Counted from the stretch's first letter, positions 46,855 to 56,291 are shown. The stretch is 64,000 bases of DNA from Synechococcales cyanobacterium CNB (GCA_030263455.1 SZOZ01000011.1:62001-126000), one strand, 5' to 3'. Notes: generated by a model not told the origin, from the sequence alone. Numbers and translations: made by a program.

Positions 46855-47766
46855 ATGAGAGTTGCCGTTACCGGGGTTTCAGGGTTCATCGGCTCCGCGA
46901 TCGCCTGTCAGCTCGCAAGTGCGGGTCATCGCGTCACCGGCCTCGTACGACCGACCAGCCGTCGCGACCACGTCGAAGCGTTCGTGGATCGTTTCGTCAT
47001 CGGCTCGCACGATGACGATTCGTGTTGGCCTGCCCTGCTCGAGGGCGCCGAGTGCATCATTCACAACAGCATCGACTGGACGCCGTTGCGTGCCAGGCCG
47101 GTGGACCTCGCATGGCATCTGCGAACAAACCTGGACGCGTCCATTCGACTGCTGCACGCATCTGCGCCGCGCCAGTTCGTCTTCATCAGCACGATCGCGG
47201 TACACCACGACATGCTGCCCCGCCCGAAGGACGGCTCGGGCCGATGCGTCATCACCGAGGACCATCCCCTGAGGCCGAACTCCGTGTACGGTGCGCACAA
47301 GGCCGCCATCGAGGCATTCCTCTGGGCGGAGCGCGCCGGATCGGGGCGGAACACGTGCGCGCTGCGGCCGTGCGGCGTGTACGGCATCGAGCCGGACCCT
47401 GCCGACTCGCACGGCGCGGACATCGTCGCTGAACTTCGAAGAACCGGCCGTTACTCCAAGCCCGGGGGAGGGAAGTGGGTCCACGTCGCGGACGTCGCGG
47501 CGGCTGCGGTCGCGGCGGTCGGCAACGACCGCGTCGCCGGACAACCCTTCAACCTCGTCGATTGCTACGCGCGCCACGCCGATTGGGCACGGCTGGCCGC
47601 GGAGGAACTCGGCGTGCGGGCCGACATCGACACGAGCAGCCCGGAACAGCCGAACAACACGTTCGACGTCTCGGCAGCCCGTGACCTGCTCGGTGTCTCG
47701 CTCGACCGAGGCCACGGGGGCATCCGTCGTCATCTGCGTGAACTCATCGGGACCATCGGATCGTGA
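46855..47766 (+). CDS. NAD-dependent epimerase/dehydratase family protein
   Basis: 303 residues. Rossmann motif VTGVSGFIGSAIACQLASAG; catalytic YGAHKAAIE (YxxxK) and Ser/Thr in FISTIAVH. An extended SDR acting on a nucleotide sugar or related compound; the substrate cannot be told. The stop overlaps the thpR GTG (GTGA). Confidence 0.83.
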   Translation: MRVAVTGVSGFIGSAIACQLASAGHRVTGLVRPTSRRDHVEAFVDRFVIGSHDDDSCWPALLEGAECIIHNSIDWTPLRARPVDLAWHLRTNLDASIRLLHASAPRQFVFISTIAVHHDMLPRPKDGSGRCVITEDHPLRPNSVYGAHKAAIEAFLWAERAGSGRNTCALRPCGVYGIEPDPADSHGADIVAELRRTGRYSKPGGGKWVHVADVAAAAVAAVGNDRVAGQPFNLVDCYARHADWARLAAEELGVRADIDTSSPEQPNNTFDVSAARDLLGVSLDRGHGGIRRHLRELIGTIGS

Positions 47767-48317
47767 GCGGCAACGAAGCGAGAGCGAGACTGTTCGTCGC
47801 CGTCTATCCGCCTGATGAGACCGTCCGCGTGCTTCGTTGTGCCGTGAGCCGGCTGGCGCTCGGTGCCGGGCGCGACACGCACGCCGAGCAGGTCCACCTC
47901 ACGCTGCTTTTCATCGGCGATCGTGCTCCCTGTGAACTCGCGGCGGTCGCGGAGTCGGTCGAGCGGTCGTGCGCCGGCTTCGGGGCGTTCTGGCTCACGC
48001 CGCGCCGGCTCATCACCCTCCCAGAACGTGGGCGGCCTCGCCTCGTCGCCGCCGAAACCGACGCGCCAGCGCCGCTTCTGGAGATTCGGCGTCGCCTCGC
48101 CAGGCGGCTCGCCCGAAACTCGCGAGAGGCAGAACGATTCCGACCGCACCTCACCCTCCTCCGGTTTCAACCGGGCGACCGGCCGGATCGCCTTGACGAG
48201 CCTGTCGAGTGCGAGCCGTTCGTCGTCGATCGGGTCACGCTGATGCGCAGCGTGCTCAAGCCCATCGGGGCGGAGCACCGCGAGGTTGCCTGTGTCGCGC
48301 TCGACCGCGGCGATTGA
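47763..48317 (+). CDS. thpR: RNA 2',3'-cyclic phosphodiesterase
   Basis: 184 residues of the 2H phosphoesterase family: the two catalytic motifs are HLTLLFIGD and HLTLLRF. Opens 2',3'-cyclic phosphates at RNA ends. Starts with GTG, GTGA-coupled to the upstream epimerase gene, though no functional link between the two is evident. Convergent with the sirtuin gene. Confidence 0.92.
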   Translation: MSGNEARARLFVAVYPPDETVRVLRCAVSRLALGAGRDTHAEQVHLTLLFIGDRAPCELAAVAESVERSCAGFGAFWLTPRRLITLPERGRPRLVAAETDAPAPLLEIRRRLARRLARNSREAERFRPHLTLLRFQPGDRPDRLDEPVECEPFVVDRVTLMRSVLKPIGAEHREVACVALDRGD

Positions 48318-48325
48318 ACGCCCGC

Positions 48326-49093
48326 TCACCCGAGGCAGACGCGTGCGCACAACTGGGGAAGCAACTCGCCCGATGGCGCGGCGAACCGCCACGTCGCCAG
48401 GTGCGAGAGCGGCGTCGGGTGGGGATTGATCTCGATGATCCTCGCGCCGACACTCGCAGCCGTCTCGACGAACCCCGCGGCGGGATAGACGACGCTGCTC
48501 GTGCCGATCGTGAGGAACAGGTCGCAGGATGCCGCGGCGAGCGACGCGCGCCGAACCGCTTCAGCCGGCAGGGCCTCGCCGAACCACACGACCCCAGGCC
48601 GGTACAGCCCACCGGCTTCGCTCGGCATCGGATAGCAGGGAAGCGGCATGGGCAAGTCGTCGCGCTCCTTGCCCGTCGCCGTGCAGCGCCACGCAAACAG
48701 CGAGCCGTGCAGCTCAACGATCCGCTCGCTCCCCGCCCGTCGATGCAGCCGATCGACGTTCTGTGTGAGGAGCGTGAACGATCTCCCTCGAGCCGTGATC
48801 GCCCGCTCGATGCTCGAAAGTGCCGAGTGTCCCGCGTTCGGCACGCACCCAGCGCACCTCATGCGGCGTTCGTCGTACCAGCGCGAAACCAGCGCGGGAT
48901 CGCGTTCGAAGGCCTCGCGCGTGGCGAGCCGCTGGGCGTCGAACCTCGCCCACAAGCCTGTCATCGCGTCGCGAAACGTAGGGACGCCGCTCTCTGCGCT
49001 GACGCCCGCGCCGGTCAGGGCGACGACCGACCGTGCGCCCGCGAGGGCTTCGGCGGCTTCCCGCGAGGCGGCTTCATCAATCCGGGGAGTCAT
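48326..49093 (-). CDS. Sir2-family NAD-dependent protein deacylase
   Basis: 255 residues. NAD motifs TGAGVSAESGVPTFRD and TQNVDRLHRRAG, catalytic His in VELHGS, and GTSSVVYPAAGF. WYDERR provides the Tyr-x-x-Arg pair that lets class III (SIRT5/CobB) enzymes remove succinyl or malonyl groups. Only two of the four zinc Cys are evident (WRCTATGK and PCYPMP), so the zinc ribbon appears degenerate. The start has no clear ribosome site; TATCGT lies 11 bases upstream. Confidence 0.9.
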   Translation of the reverse strand: MTPRIDEAASREAAEALAGARSVVALTGAGVSAESGVPTFRDAMTGLWARFDAQRLATREAFERDPALVSRWYDERRMRCAGCVPNAGHSALSSIERAITARGRSFTLLTQNVDRLHRRAGSERIVELHGSLFAWRCTATGKERDDLPMPLPCYPMPSEAGGLYRPGVVWFGEALPAEAVRRASLAAASCDLFLTIGTSSVVYPAAGFVETAASVGARIIEINPHPTPLSHLATWRFAAPSGELLPQLCARVCLG

Positions 49094-49134
49094 GTATGCT
49101 CATCACGATACAGAACCCTGATCGGGAGTGCATC

Positions 49135-50667
49135 ATGGCGCGAGTGAGACGATCGGCCGGGATGTTCGCGGCGGCGGCCCTCTGCTGGGGGGCGGCGTGC
49201 GTGCTCGGGCAAGGAAACTCCGACGACAAGCCCAAGGCCGATACGCCCGTGCAGTCCGAATCGGTTTCGGTCACGAAACACGCCGTGACGATCGATGGCC
49301 GCGAAATCGAGTACTCCGCTGCGGCGGGCTACTTGCAACTGCCAGACTACGAGGGCAAGCCCCGAGCAAACGTCTTTTACGTCGCCTACACGATTGAAGG
49401 CGTGGATCCTGCCGAACGTCCGGTGACGTTCACCTTCAACGGCGGGCCTGGCTCGTCGAGCGTCTGGCTGCACATGGGCGCGCTCGGACCGCGTCGAGTG
49501 GACATGGGAGTCGAAGGGTTCGACCAGTCTCCACCGTTCCGCGTCGTGCCCAACGAGCACTCATGGCTGGACCTGACGGACCTCGTCTTCATCGATCCGG
49601 TCAGCACGGGCTACAGCCGACCGGTCGAGGGGCAGGACGCGAAGCAGTTTCACGGACTGGAAGAGGACTTGTCGTCCGTCGGCGACTTCATCCGCCTCTG
49701 GACGACACGCCACGAACGGTGGCTCTCCCCGAAGTTCTTGGCTGGCGAGAGCTACGGCACGACACGGGCCGCGGGGCTGTCGGCCTACCTCCAGGACACA
49801 CACGGGATGTACCTCAACGGCCTGCTGCTCATCTCCTCCGTGTTGAACTTCCAGACAATCCGCTTCGGAGAGGGAAACGACGACCCGTACTGGCTCTTCC
49901 TGCCGACTTACACCGCGACGGCGTGGTACCACGGCAAACTCGCACCCGACTTGCAGCGCGACCTGCGGACCACGCTGACGGAGGTTGAGGGGTGGGCGTC
50001 CACCGGCTACCTGCTCGCGCTGGCGAAGGGGGATTCGCTGACACCGGAGGAGCGGCGCGAGGTTGTCCATCGTCTGGCGCGGTACACGGGCCTGTCCGAG
50101 CGGTTTGTCGAGTTGAGCGGGCTGCGGATCGATATCTTCCGGTTCACGAAGGAGTTGCTGCGCAACGAGGGCCGCACGGTCGGTCGCCTCGACAGCCGGT
50201 TCAAGGGGATGGACCGCGACGGCACGAGCGCGGGGTTCGACTATGACCCGAGCATGACCGCGATCACAGGCCCCTTCACCGCGGGCCTGAACGACTACGT
50301 CCGCCGAGAACTCGGATACCGCAACGATCTGCCCTACGAGATCCTGACCGGGCGTGTTCACCCGTGGAGTTACCGCACCTCGGAGAACCGGTACGTCAAC
50401 GTTGCGACGAGGCTCCGCGATGCGATGCACAAGAATCCGGCCTTGATGGTCTTCGTCGCGAGCGGGTACTACGACCTGGCCACGCCCTACTTCGCCACGG
50501 ACAACACGCTGGCACGCCTCGGCGTGGACGCGTCGCTGCGAGGCAACGTGCATGTGTCGTACTACGAGTCAGGGCACATGATGTACATCCGCGAATCGGA
50601 CTTGGCGAAGCTCAAGCGGGACGTCGTGCCGTTCTACCGCGACGCCGCGAGGGTGGGGGGGAAGTGA
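49135..50667 (+). CDS. exported S10-family serine carboxypeptidase
   Basis: 510 residues. Signal peptide about 1-26 (FAAAALCWGAACVLGQ). Catalytic triad regions: Ser in LAGESYGTTR, Asp in SGYYDLATP, His in ESGHMMY; oxyanion motif FNGGPGSSSVW. Alpha/beta hydrolase trimming C-terminal residues from peptides in the periplasm or outside. ATG 49135 is favoured by GGGAG six bases upstream; an in-frame ATG exists 13 codons earlier. Divergent from the sirtuin gene. Confidence 0.92.
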   Translation: MARVRRSAGMFAAAALCWGAACVLGQGNSDDKPKADTPVQSESVSVTKHAVTIDGREIEYSAAAGYLQLPDYEGKPRANVFYVAYTIEGVDPAERPVTFTFNGGPGSSSVWLHMGALGPRRVDMGVEGFDQSPPFRVVPNEHSWLDLTDLVFIDPVSTGYSRPVEGQDAKQFHGLEEDLSSVGDFIRLWTTRHERWLSPKFLAGESYGTTRAAGLSAYLQDTHGMYLNGLLLISSVLNFQTIRFGEGNDDPYWLFLPTYTATAWYHGKLAPDLQRDLRTTLTEVEGWASTGYLLALAKGDSLTPEERREVVHRLARYTGLSERFVELSGLRIDIFRFTKELLRNEGRTVGRLDSRFKGMDRDGTSAGFDYDPSMTAITGPFTAGLNDYVRRELGYRNDLPYEILTGRVHPWSYRTSENRYVNVATRLRDAMHKNPALMVFVASGYYDLATPYFATDNTLARLGVDASLRGNVHVSYYESGHMMYIRESDLAKLKRDVVPFYRDAARVGGK

Positions 50668-50886
50668 CGCGGCGCGCAATCAGGCGGCCTGGGCGCGTCG
50701 GCGCCGAGAATCGACGCCGACACGCTCCAGGCCCGGGTGGTGGGGCGGGATCAGTGGCCCTCCATCGCAAGTCGTTGATCGGCATCGACTTAGGCAAGGC
50801 GGCCTCCCGAAAGGTACACCGAACTCTCCGACGTGCAACCTTTCTGTTCACCTCGTTTCAGCGTGCGAGAAGCCGGGCAGTTCGGG

Positions 50887-50892
50887 TAGGAT
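50887..50892 (+). promoter_or_regulatory. -10 box TAGGAT of the QueC-like gene
   Basis: Six bases before the ATG at 50899. The 230-base gap before it holds no convincing gene. Confidence 0.42.
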
Positions 50893-50898
50893 GCGCGT

Positions 50899-51537
50899 AT
50901 GGTCGGCCGGAGTGTGGTTCTCTCGGACGGCGGATTGGCGTCGTTGGTTGCAGCGGCAGCCGAGGTTGAAGGTACGCTCGCCACAGGGGATCCTTCCGCG
51001 CCGCTGCCTCTTCTCATCGAATGGCCCGGCTTGGACCGGGCAGGCTCGGCTGCCGTCCGGCGACAGGCCGAGGCCCTCGGTCTGATGGCCCGAGAGTTGC
51101 CCGAGTCATCGACCATCGAATCCGCCGGAGGGCGTGAAGCAGCGGCTCTCCTCCAAGCAGCGTATCTGGCAATGGCTTCCGGGTGCGGACGCGTCGTCTG
51201 GCCCGTGCAGTTCACGACAGCCGCGCCGGACGGAGAGTGCGACCTCGAACGCGAGGCGATCGCCGTCGATCGGGCTTTGCTCGTTTCTCGCCTGGCGACG
51301 CTCGACGCGGGTTCCTTCGGTTTGCCTGAACTGCGCGTCGAGACACCGCTGGTCGGCATGACGGACCACCAGGTCGCGGAACTCGCCTTGGACCTCGGCG
51401 TGTCGGTCGAGTGCTGCGAGTGGTGGGATGCAGGACGCCGTGCGGAGCGAGAACGGTGGATGTCGGCTCTGGATGCGGCAGGCTGGATTCCGCCGGAACC
51501 AATCCCCAGGGCGGTTACGCGCGCCGGCGACGGGTGA
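50899..51537 (+). CDS. QueC-like protein lacking the PP-loop
   Basis: 212 residues. The N-terminus VVLSDGGLASLVAAA aligns by eye with the VLLSGGLDS start of 7-cyano-7-deazaguanine synthase, but the ATP-binding SGGxDS is lost (SDGGLAS). The C-terminal half has ETPLVGMTDHQVAELALDLGV, like the PLIGLTK..IV.LG..LGV block of QueC; the zinc Cys cluster is largely absent (a lone ECCEWW). Catalytic queuosine-precursor synthesis is unlikely. A conserved non-catalytic relative is my best reading. Its last 23 bases overlap the convergent PEP-CTERM gene. Confidence 0.6.
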   Translation: MVGRSVVLSDGGLASLVAAAAEVEGTLATGDPSAPLPLLIEWPGLDRAGSAAVRRQAEALGLMARELPESSTIESAGGREAAALLQAAYLAMASGCGRVVWPVQFTTAAPDGECDLEREAIAVDRALLVSRLATLDAGSFGLPELRVETPLVGMTDHQVAELALDLGVSVECCEWWDAGRRAERERWMSALDAAGWIPPEPIPRAVTRAGDG

Positions 51538-52468
51538 GCGTGCAGCCGGCCGCGGTCAGCAGCAGCACGAGCGTGCCGGGCGTCGGGATCACAGGCTCGG
51601 TGGGCACGTCCGGCGGCGGCATGTCCGGCGGGGGCGGCGCTTCGGGCGGCTCAGGTGGAATGAACGGTGTGCGACCGCCCGACCCCGGTGTCCGCGATCC
51701 GCGACCCCCGCCAAGGCCGGGCGTCTTCCGGAACGATCCGAAGGCCTGCAGATCCTCGGTCTCCTGATGGCCCTCCATCACGATGCTGACGTCGTCCATC
51801 AGGTCCACGACGATCGGCTCCTCACCCGAAGCGCCTAAGTCGTCCACCCTCGCGGTGATGATGATGGAGTCACCCTGGTTGACGATCACGTTGCGGAGTT
51901 CAATCGGTACCACCAGCCCGCGATTCGCCGTCTCACCGACCTCTTCAGGGGTCAGCGACTGCGTGTACAGCGGCCGGACGTTGCCCCAGCGATCGGTGAC
52001 GGCGACCACCAGTTCCAGGCCCGCCTCCGCTGAGTCCGAATCCACCTGGAATCGAACACGACCCGTGATGCTGATGGGTGACCCGTCGCCCGCTGGGTTG
52101 GACCATCGCGCGACAGGAGAGACGGCCTCGTCGCCACCGATGACTCGGGCACGGTCGCGTTGGAAGATCGCATCGCCGTCTGGGCCGGCAACCCACTTTC
52201 CCTGACCGGCTGCTTCCGGGTCGGGCTGCCAGCGTGCAGGCTCGGTCGGTTGGGCGAACCACGGTGTGTCGGCTGACAGGCGAGTCAGGCTGATGGTCTC
52301 GTACCGCCAGACTGCACGGCTTGGATTCGCCGGCACGGTCGCGGGGTCGGACCAGTCGATGAAGCGGTTCCAGAGACCGCCGTTGACGAACTGGGCGGAT
52401 GCCGCCGATCCGGTCGCGGAAAGGAGCGTGAACGCGGCCAGCGAAACGATGCAGTTCTTCGTTTTCAT
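51515..52468 (-). CDS. secreted protein with PEP-CTERM-like sorting signal
   Basis: 317 residues. Signal peptide about 1-25 ending SAASA-Q. The middle is a beta-rich domain (about 60-230, ISLTRLS to VSIVMEG) of unknown type. A Gly/Pro-rich linker leads to a C-terminal tail: PTPGT, a short hydrophobic helix and RRRRA, the arrangement of exosortase-processed proteins, though the canonical VPEP is replaced by IPTP. The product probably reaches the cell surface or extracellular matrix. GGAAGAAC precedes the ATG. Confidence 0.8.
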   Translation of the reverse strand: MKTKNCIVSLAAFTLLSATGSAASAQFVNGGLWNRFIDWSDPATVPANPSRAVWRYETISLTRLSADTPWFAQPTEPARWQPDPEAAGQGKWVAGPDGDAIFQRDRARVIGGDEAVSPVARWSNPAGDGSPISITGRVRFQVDSDSAEAGLELVVAVTDRWGNVRPLYTQSLTPEEVGETANRGLVVPIELRNVIVNQGDSIIITARVDDLGASGEEPIVVDLMDDVSIVMEGHQETEDLQAFGSFRKTPGLGGGRGSRTPGSGGRTPFIPPEPPEAPPPPDMPPPDVPTEPVIPTPGTLVLLLTAAGCTLTRRRRA

Positions 52469-52644
52469 CGGGTTCTTCCTAAACCCCACGTGGGCAACGA
52501 CTTGCGGCCGTCCGGGCCTCCTTTCCCAATATGCCCCCGATTCGGTGACCTGCCACCGTTTCAGGTGCTTTCCAGTGGGACTGTGCGGCTCTGGTGAGCC
52601 TGGCAGCACCGTTCGAACATGCGGGGATTGACGGCTGTGGGGGC

Positions 52645-52650
52645 TACGAT
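52645..52650 (+). promoter_or_regulatory. -10 box TACGAT of proS
   Basis: Eight bases before the ATG at 52659, no ribosome binding site. Confidence 0.45.
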
Positions 52651-52658
52651 CCGGCCCT

Positions 52659-54485
52659 ATGAGTCAGAAATCGCACCCGGCGGGTACGGTCCAGCGGTGG
52701 ACACGAACCCTGATCCCCACCCTTCGAGACGCTCCCGCCGAGGCCACCACGCCGAGCCACGCCCTCCTGCTTCGGGCCGGCTTCATGCGGCAGGTGGCAG
52801 CCGGGGTCTACGACTACCTCCCCCTGGCCTGGCGCGTCCTCACGAAGGTCACTCGGATCGTCCGCGAAGAAATGGACGCGACCGGCGCGAGCGAGATGCT
52901 CATGCCCGCCCTCCAGCCGATGGAGCTCTTCGAGCAGACAGGCCGGGCGGAGGACTACGGCGACAATCTCTTTTGCCTGCGCGACCGGCACGGACGCGAG
53001 ACCGCTCTCGGACCCACGCACGAGGAGGTCATCACGGACCTGCTGCGCACGGCGATCACCAGTTACCGGCAACTGCCGCTGATTCTGTACCAGGTGCAGA
53101 CGAAGTTCCGCGACGAGCCGCGCCCGAGGGGGGGTCTGCTGCGCGGGCGCGAGTTCATCATGAAGGACGCGTACTCGTTCCACCTGGCCGTCGAAGGGGC
53201 GGGGGGGCTGAACGAGGCGTACGACGCCATGTACCGGGCGTACTCGAACATCTTCCGCCGGTGCGGTCTGGACTTCACGGTCGTCGAGGCCGAGAGCGGG
53301 CCGATCGGCGGCTCGGCGAGCCACGAGTTCATGGTCAACTGCGAGACGGGCGAGGACACGATCCTGCGGTGCCCTGAGAGCGGCTATGCCGCCAACGTCG
53401 AGAAGTGCGAGATCGGCGAGCGGAAGTGGGGTTTCGACCGTGGGGCCGGCACTCCTTCCGCCTTACTCGAAAGAGTCCACACCCCCGACATGCCCGGGAT
53501 CGAGGGCGTCGCCCAGTTCCTCGGCGTCACGCCCGATCGGATGCTCAAGACCATCGTGTTCGAGGCGGCGGATGCCGTGACAAGCGGTGGGGTGAAGTGG
53601 GTGCTTGCCGTTGTGCGCGGTGATCACGAGGTGAACGAGGGCAAGGTCAAGGCCGCGATCGGGTTCAGGGCCAAACTCGCCGACGAAGCGAGGGCGAAGC
53701 AGGCCGGATTCGCCATCGGCTACGTCAGCCCTGCAGTCGTGCAACGAACCGGTCTGCGCCCGGAGGACGGCGTGCGAGTCATCATCGACCCGGACGCCGC
53801 ACAGGGGAACATCGCGTGGGCAACGGGAGCGGACGAGCGCGACCACCACGTCCGCGGCTTCGACTGGCGGCGCGAGATGGGAGCGATACTCGACGACCAG
53901 CGTTATGTAAAGGTGGCCGACATCCGCAACGCTCGGGCAGGCGATCCCTCGCCCCGAGCCCCCGGATCGAAACTCGTCGAACAGCGGGGAATCGAGGTCG
54001 GGCACATCTTCAAACTCGGCACCAAGTACTCCGATGCGATGGGTCTGGCCGTCCTCGACGAAGGGCAGCAGAGGCGATCCGTCATCATGGGGTGCTACGG
54101 CATCGGCGTCAGCAGGACCATGGCCGCCTGCGTCGAGATGAGCCACGACGCTGAGGGCATCATCTGGCCGGCTGCTATCGCCCCGTACCACATCCTGCTG
54201 ACGGTGATGAAGCCCGACGATGCCGCGCAGATACAGGCGGCGCAACGGCTTGCCTCCGATCTGGGCGAGGCGGGCTTGGACGTTCTCATCGACGACCGGG
54301 ACGAGCGACCCGGTGTCAAGTTCAAGGACGGCGACCTGATCGGTCTCCCCGTCCGCCTCACCGTGGGCGACAAAGCCCTTGCAGCAGGGGGGGTGGAGTT
54401 CAAGCACAGGTCGGAGGCCGGCAAGGGGGAGGTCGTCCCGCTGGGCGATGCGGTGGCGCGGTGCGTGACGGCCGTGCGGGCATGA
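52659..54485 (+). CDS. proS: prolyl-tRNA synthetase, bacterial type
   Basis: 608 residues. Class II motifs: PTHEEVITDLL (motif 2 region), RGREFIMKDAYSFH, and motif 3 near CYGIGVSRTMAACVE. A YbaK-like editing insertion lies between motifs 2 and 3 (about 245-400), as in E. coli ProS. The C-terminal anticodon-binding domain has DVLIDDRDERPGVKFKDGDLIG. Charges tRNA-Pro and clears mis-charged alanine. Confidence 0.97.
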   Translation: MSQKSHPAGTVQRWTRTLIPTLRDAPAEATTPSHALLLRAGFMRQVAAGVYDYLPLAWRVLTKVTRIVREEMDATGASEMLMPALQPMELFEQTGRAEDYGDNLFCLRDRHGRETALGPTHEEVITDLLRTAITSYRQLPLILYQVQTKFRDEPRPRGGLLRGREFIMKDAYSFHLAVEGAGGLNEAYDAMYRAYSNIFRRCGLDFTVVEAESGPIGGSASHEFMVNCETGEDTILRCPESGYAANVEKCEIGERKWGFDRGAGTPSALLERVHTPDMPGIEGVAQFLGVTPDRMLKTIVFEAADAVTSGGVKWVLAVVRGDHEVNEGKVKAAIGFRAKLADEARAKQAGFAIGYVSPAVVQRTGLRPEDGVRVIIDPDAAQGNIAWATGADERDHHVRGFDWRREMGAILDDQRYVKVADIRNARAGDPSPRAPGSKLVEQRGIEVGHIFKLGTKYSDAMGLAVLDEGQQRRSVIMGCYGIGVSRTMAACVEMSHDAEGIIWPAAIAPYHILLTVMKPDDAAQIQAAQRLASDLGEAGLDVLIDDRDERPGVKFKDGDLIGLPVRLTVGDKALAAGGVEFKHRSEAGKGEVVPLGDAVARCVTAVRA

Positions 54486-54657
54486 CAATGGACGAAAAAC
54501 CGGTGGCGGTTGACAGGCCTGCGCGGTATATAGTCATTCCCATGGACGGAGCCTGCCGCGGCCTTCGCCGAGCGTGAGGCGCGGCGGCGTGTGGGTTCCG
54601 GCTCCCGTGCCGAGCGAGCGGCGCGGGTCACACGGAGGTAGGCATTCCCGCCACCCC

Positions 54658-56274
54658 ATGGACAGTGACGAGGGGCTTGATGCAAGCCTCGCGCCGGTAC
54701 GGCTGAGCGACCGGCCGATCTTCGACGAAGCGTTCTCACAACTCCGCGAGCCGATCTCCGACAGCTGCTACGCCAGCACGTATGTGTGGGTGGGCGCGCT
54801 GCGGATCTTCTGGGCCAGCATCGACCGACACTTGTGCGTGTTCGCGAACACCACGGGCGACCTGACGATGCTGCTGCCGCCCTTGCCGCAGCCCGGCGCG
54901 GAGGACCGCTCGCTGCCAAGCGTCGTCGGCGCATGCTTCGAGATCATGGACGCCTACAACGCACGGCACGCGACGGTTGAGCGGTCGCGCATCGAGTACG
55001 TCTCCGACGAGATGCTCGAGCGATTCAGCGCGTCGAGCGCGACGCTCAGCGCGACACCGATGTGGGGCGACTACGTCTACGAGACCGCCAGAATGATCGA
55101 CCTCGCGGGCGGACCCCTCAAATCGAAGCGTCACGCGCGATCGAGGTTCGTACGCGAACACCCCGACCATCGCGTGGAGGAGATGAGCGACGAGCACGTG
55201 CCCGCGTGCCTGGAACTGCTCGATACCTGGGCGCAGCACGGCGATGAAATGCACGAGGGCGAGGTGAGCGACGTGCACGTCGGCACCGATGTGCTGCGCG
55301 AGCGGGACCGGCTCTCGACCCGGCGCGCTCTCGAACATCGCCGCGAGATCGGCCTGACCGGCATGACCCTGCTCGTGGAGGGCCGGGTTGCGGGCTTCAC
55401 CCTCGGGCAGCCCCTCACGCCGACCCAGGCGATGGTGCTCGTCGAGAAGGCCGACCCGGCGTTCCCGGGCGCGGCCCAGTTCATCTTTTCCGAGTTCTGC
55501 CGGTTGCACTGGGCGTCCTACCCGGAGGTGAACGCGGGCGACGACTGGGGTATCCCGAGCCTTCGGTTCACGAAGCAGAGTTACCGGCCGCGCCGACTGC
55601 TGAGCAAGTACGTCCTCACACGACAGCCGGTGCCCGTGCTGTCAACGTCCATCCCGATGGACCTGCCCGTGCGAAACCCCCGTCACACCGTCGGCACCGA
55701 GGCGGTGGCAGGCGAGACGACTTCCGCCGATTCGCAGGTGCGTGTGACGCTTCGCCGTGGCGCCGCGTCAGATGCCGATCCGATCATCGAGATCGAGTTG
55801 TCGTGCTTCGATGCCCCCGATGAACTGTTCACACGCAGGCAAGTTCGGCGACTGATCGACAACCCCCGTGCGACCGTCACCGTGGCGGAACTCGACGGCC
55901 GCGTCGTCGGCTGGGCGGTGGGGCTGGTTCGCCAGCACCGCCGCACCAGGTCGGGACGGCTCTACGCGGTCGCGGTGCATCCGTCCGCCCGAGGGCGGCA
56001 TGCCGGAAGGCTGCTCGTCGAGGCCACCATTGCCGCCCTCAAGGCCAAAGGTGTCGAGCGTGTTTACCTCGAAGTCCGCCGCGACAATGAGACCGCCATC
56101 GCGCTCTACGAGAAACTCGGCTTCGTGCCGACCCAGAGCCTTCCGGGCTACTACGGCGTGGATCGCGACGGCCTGCGTATGCGGCTCGGCGATGGGCCGG
56201 GCGGTAGACTCGCCCCGCGTCGGCATGGGCACGACGCTTTGGGCGAAGGATCGCTCTTCACACAGCTGCCGTAG
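54658..56274 (+). CDS. DUF2156 (LPG synthase-like) and GNAT fusion protein
   Basis: 538 residues in two parts. About 1-350: a DUF2156 acyl-CoA N-acyltransferase-like domain with GGPLKSKRHARSRFVREHP and ELLDTWAQHG, related to the C-terminal domain of phosphatidylglycerol lysyltransferases but without membrane helices. About 370-520: a complete GNAT domain (VAVHPSARGRHAGRLLVEA, YLEVRRDNETAIALYEKLGF) resembling RimI. Substrates unknown. GGAGG lies 19 bases before the ATG, further than usual, so the start is uncertain. Confidence 0.8.
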   Translation: MDSDEGLDASLAPVRLSDRPIFDEAFSQLREPISDSCYASTYVWVGALRIFWASIDRHLCVFANTTGDLTMLLPPLPQPGAEDRSLPSVVGACFEIMDAYNARHATVERSRIEYVSDEMLERFSASSATLSATPMWGDYVYETARMIDLAGGPLKSKRHARSRFVREHPDHRVEEMSDEHVPACLELLDTWAQHGDEMHEGEVSDVHVGTDVLRERDRLSTRRALEHRREIGLTGMTLLVEGRVAGFTLGQPLTPTQAMVLVEKADPAFPGAAQFIFSEFCRLHWASYPEVNAGDDWGIPSLRFTKQSYRPRRLLSKYVLTRQPVPVLSTSIPMDLPVRNPRHTVGTEAVAGETTSADSQVRVTLRRGAASDADPIIEIELSCFDAPDELFTRRQVRRLIDNPRATVTVAELDGRVVGWAVGLVRQHRRTRSGRLYAVAVHPSARGRHAGRLLVEATIAALKAKGVERVYLEVRRDNETAIALYEKLGFVPTQSLPGYYGVDRDGLRMRLGDGPGGRLAPRRHGHDALGEGSLFTQLP

Positions 56275-56291
56275 CAGCAGGGGCAGGTACG

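Noticed and set aside
50612-50851. 79-codon minus-strand frame in the gap after the S10 carboxypeptidase gene
   Set aside because: Arg/Pro-rich product, no ribosome site or -10 box, and it overlaps the carboxypeptidase gene.
54510-54534. TTGACA with TATATA/TATAGT before the DUF2156-GNAT gene
   Set aside because: Both hexamers are near consensus but only 11-13 bases apart, too short for a sigma-70 promoter.
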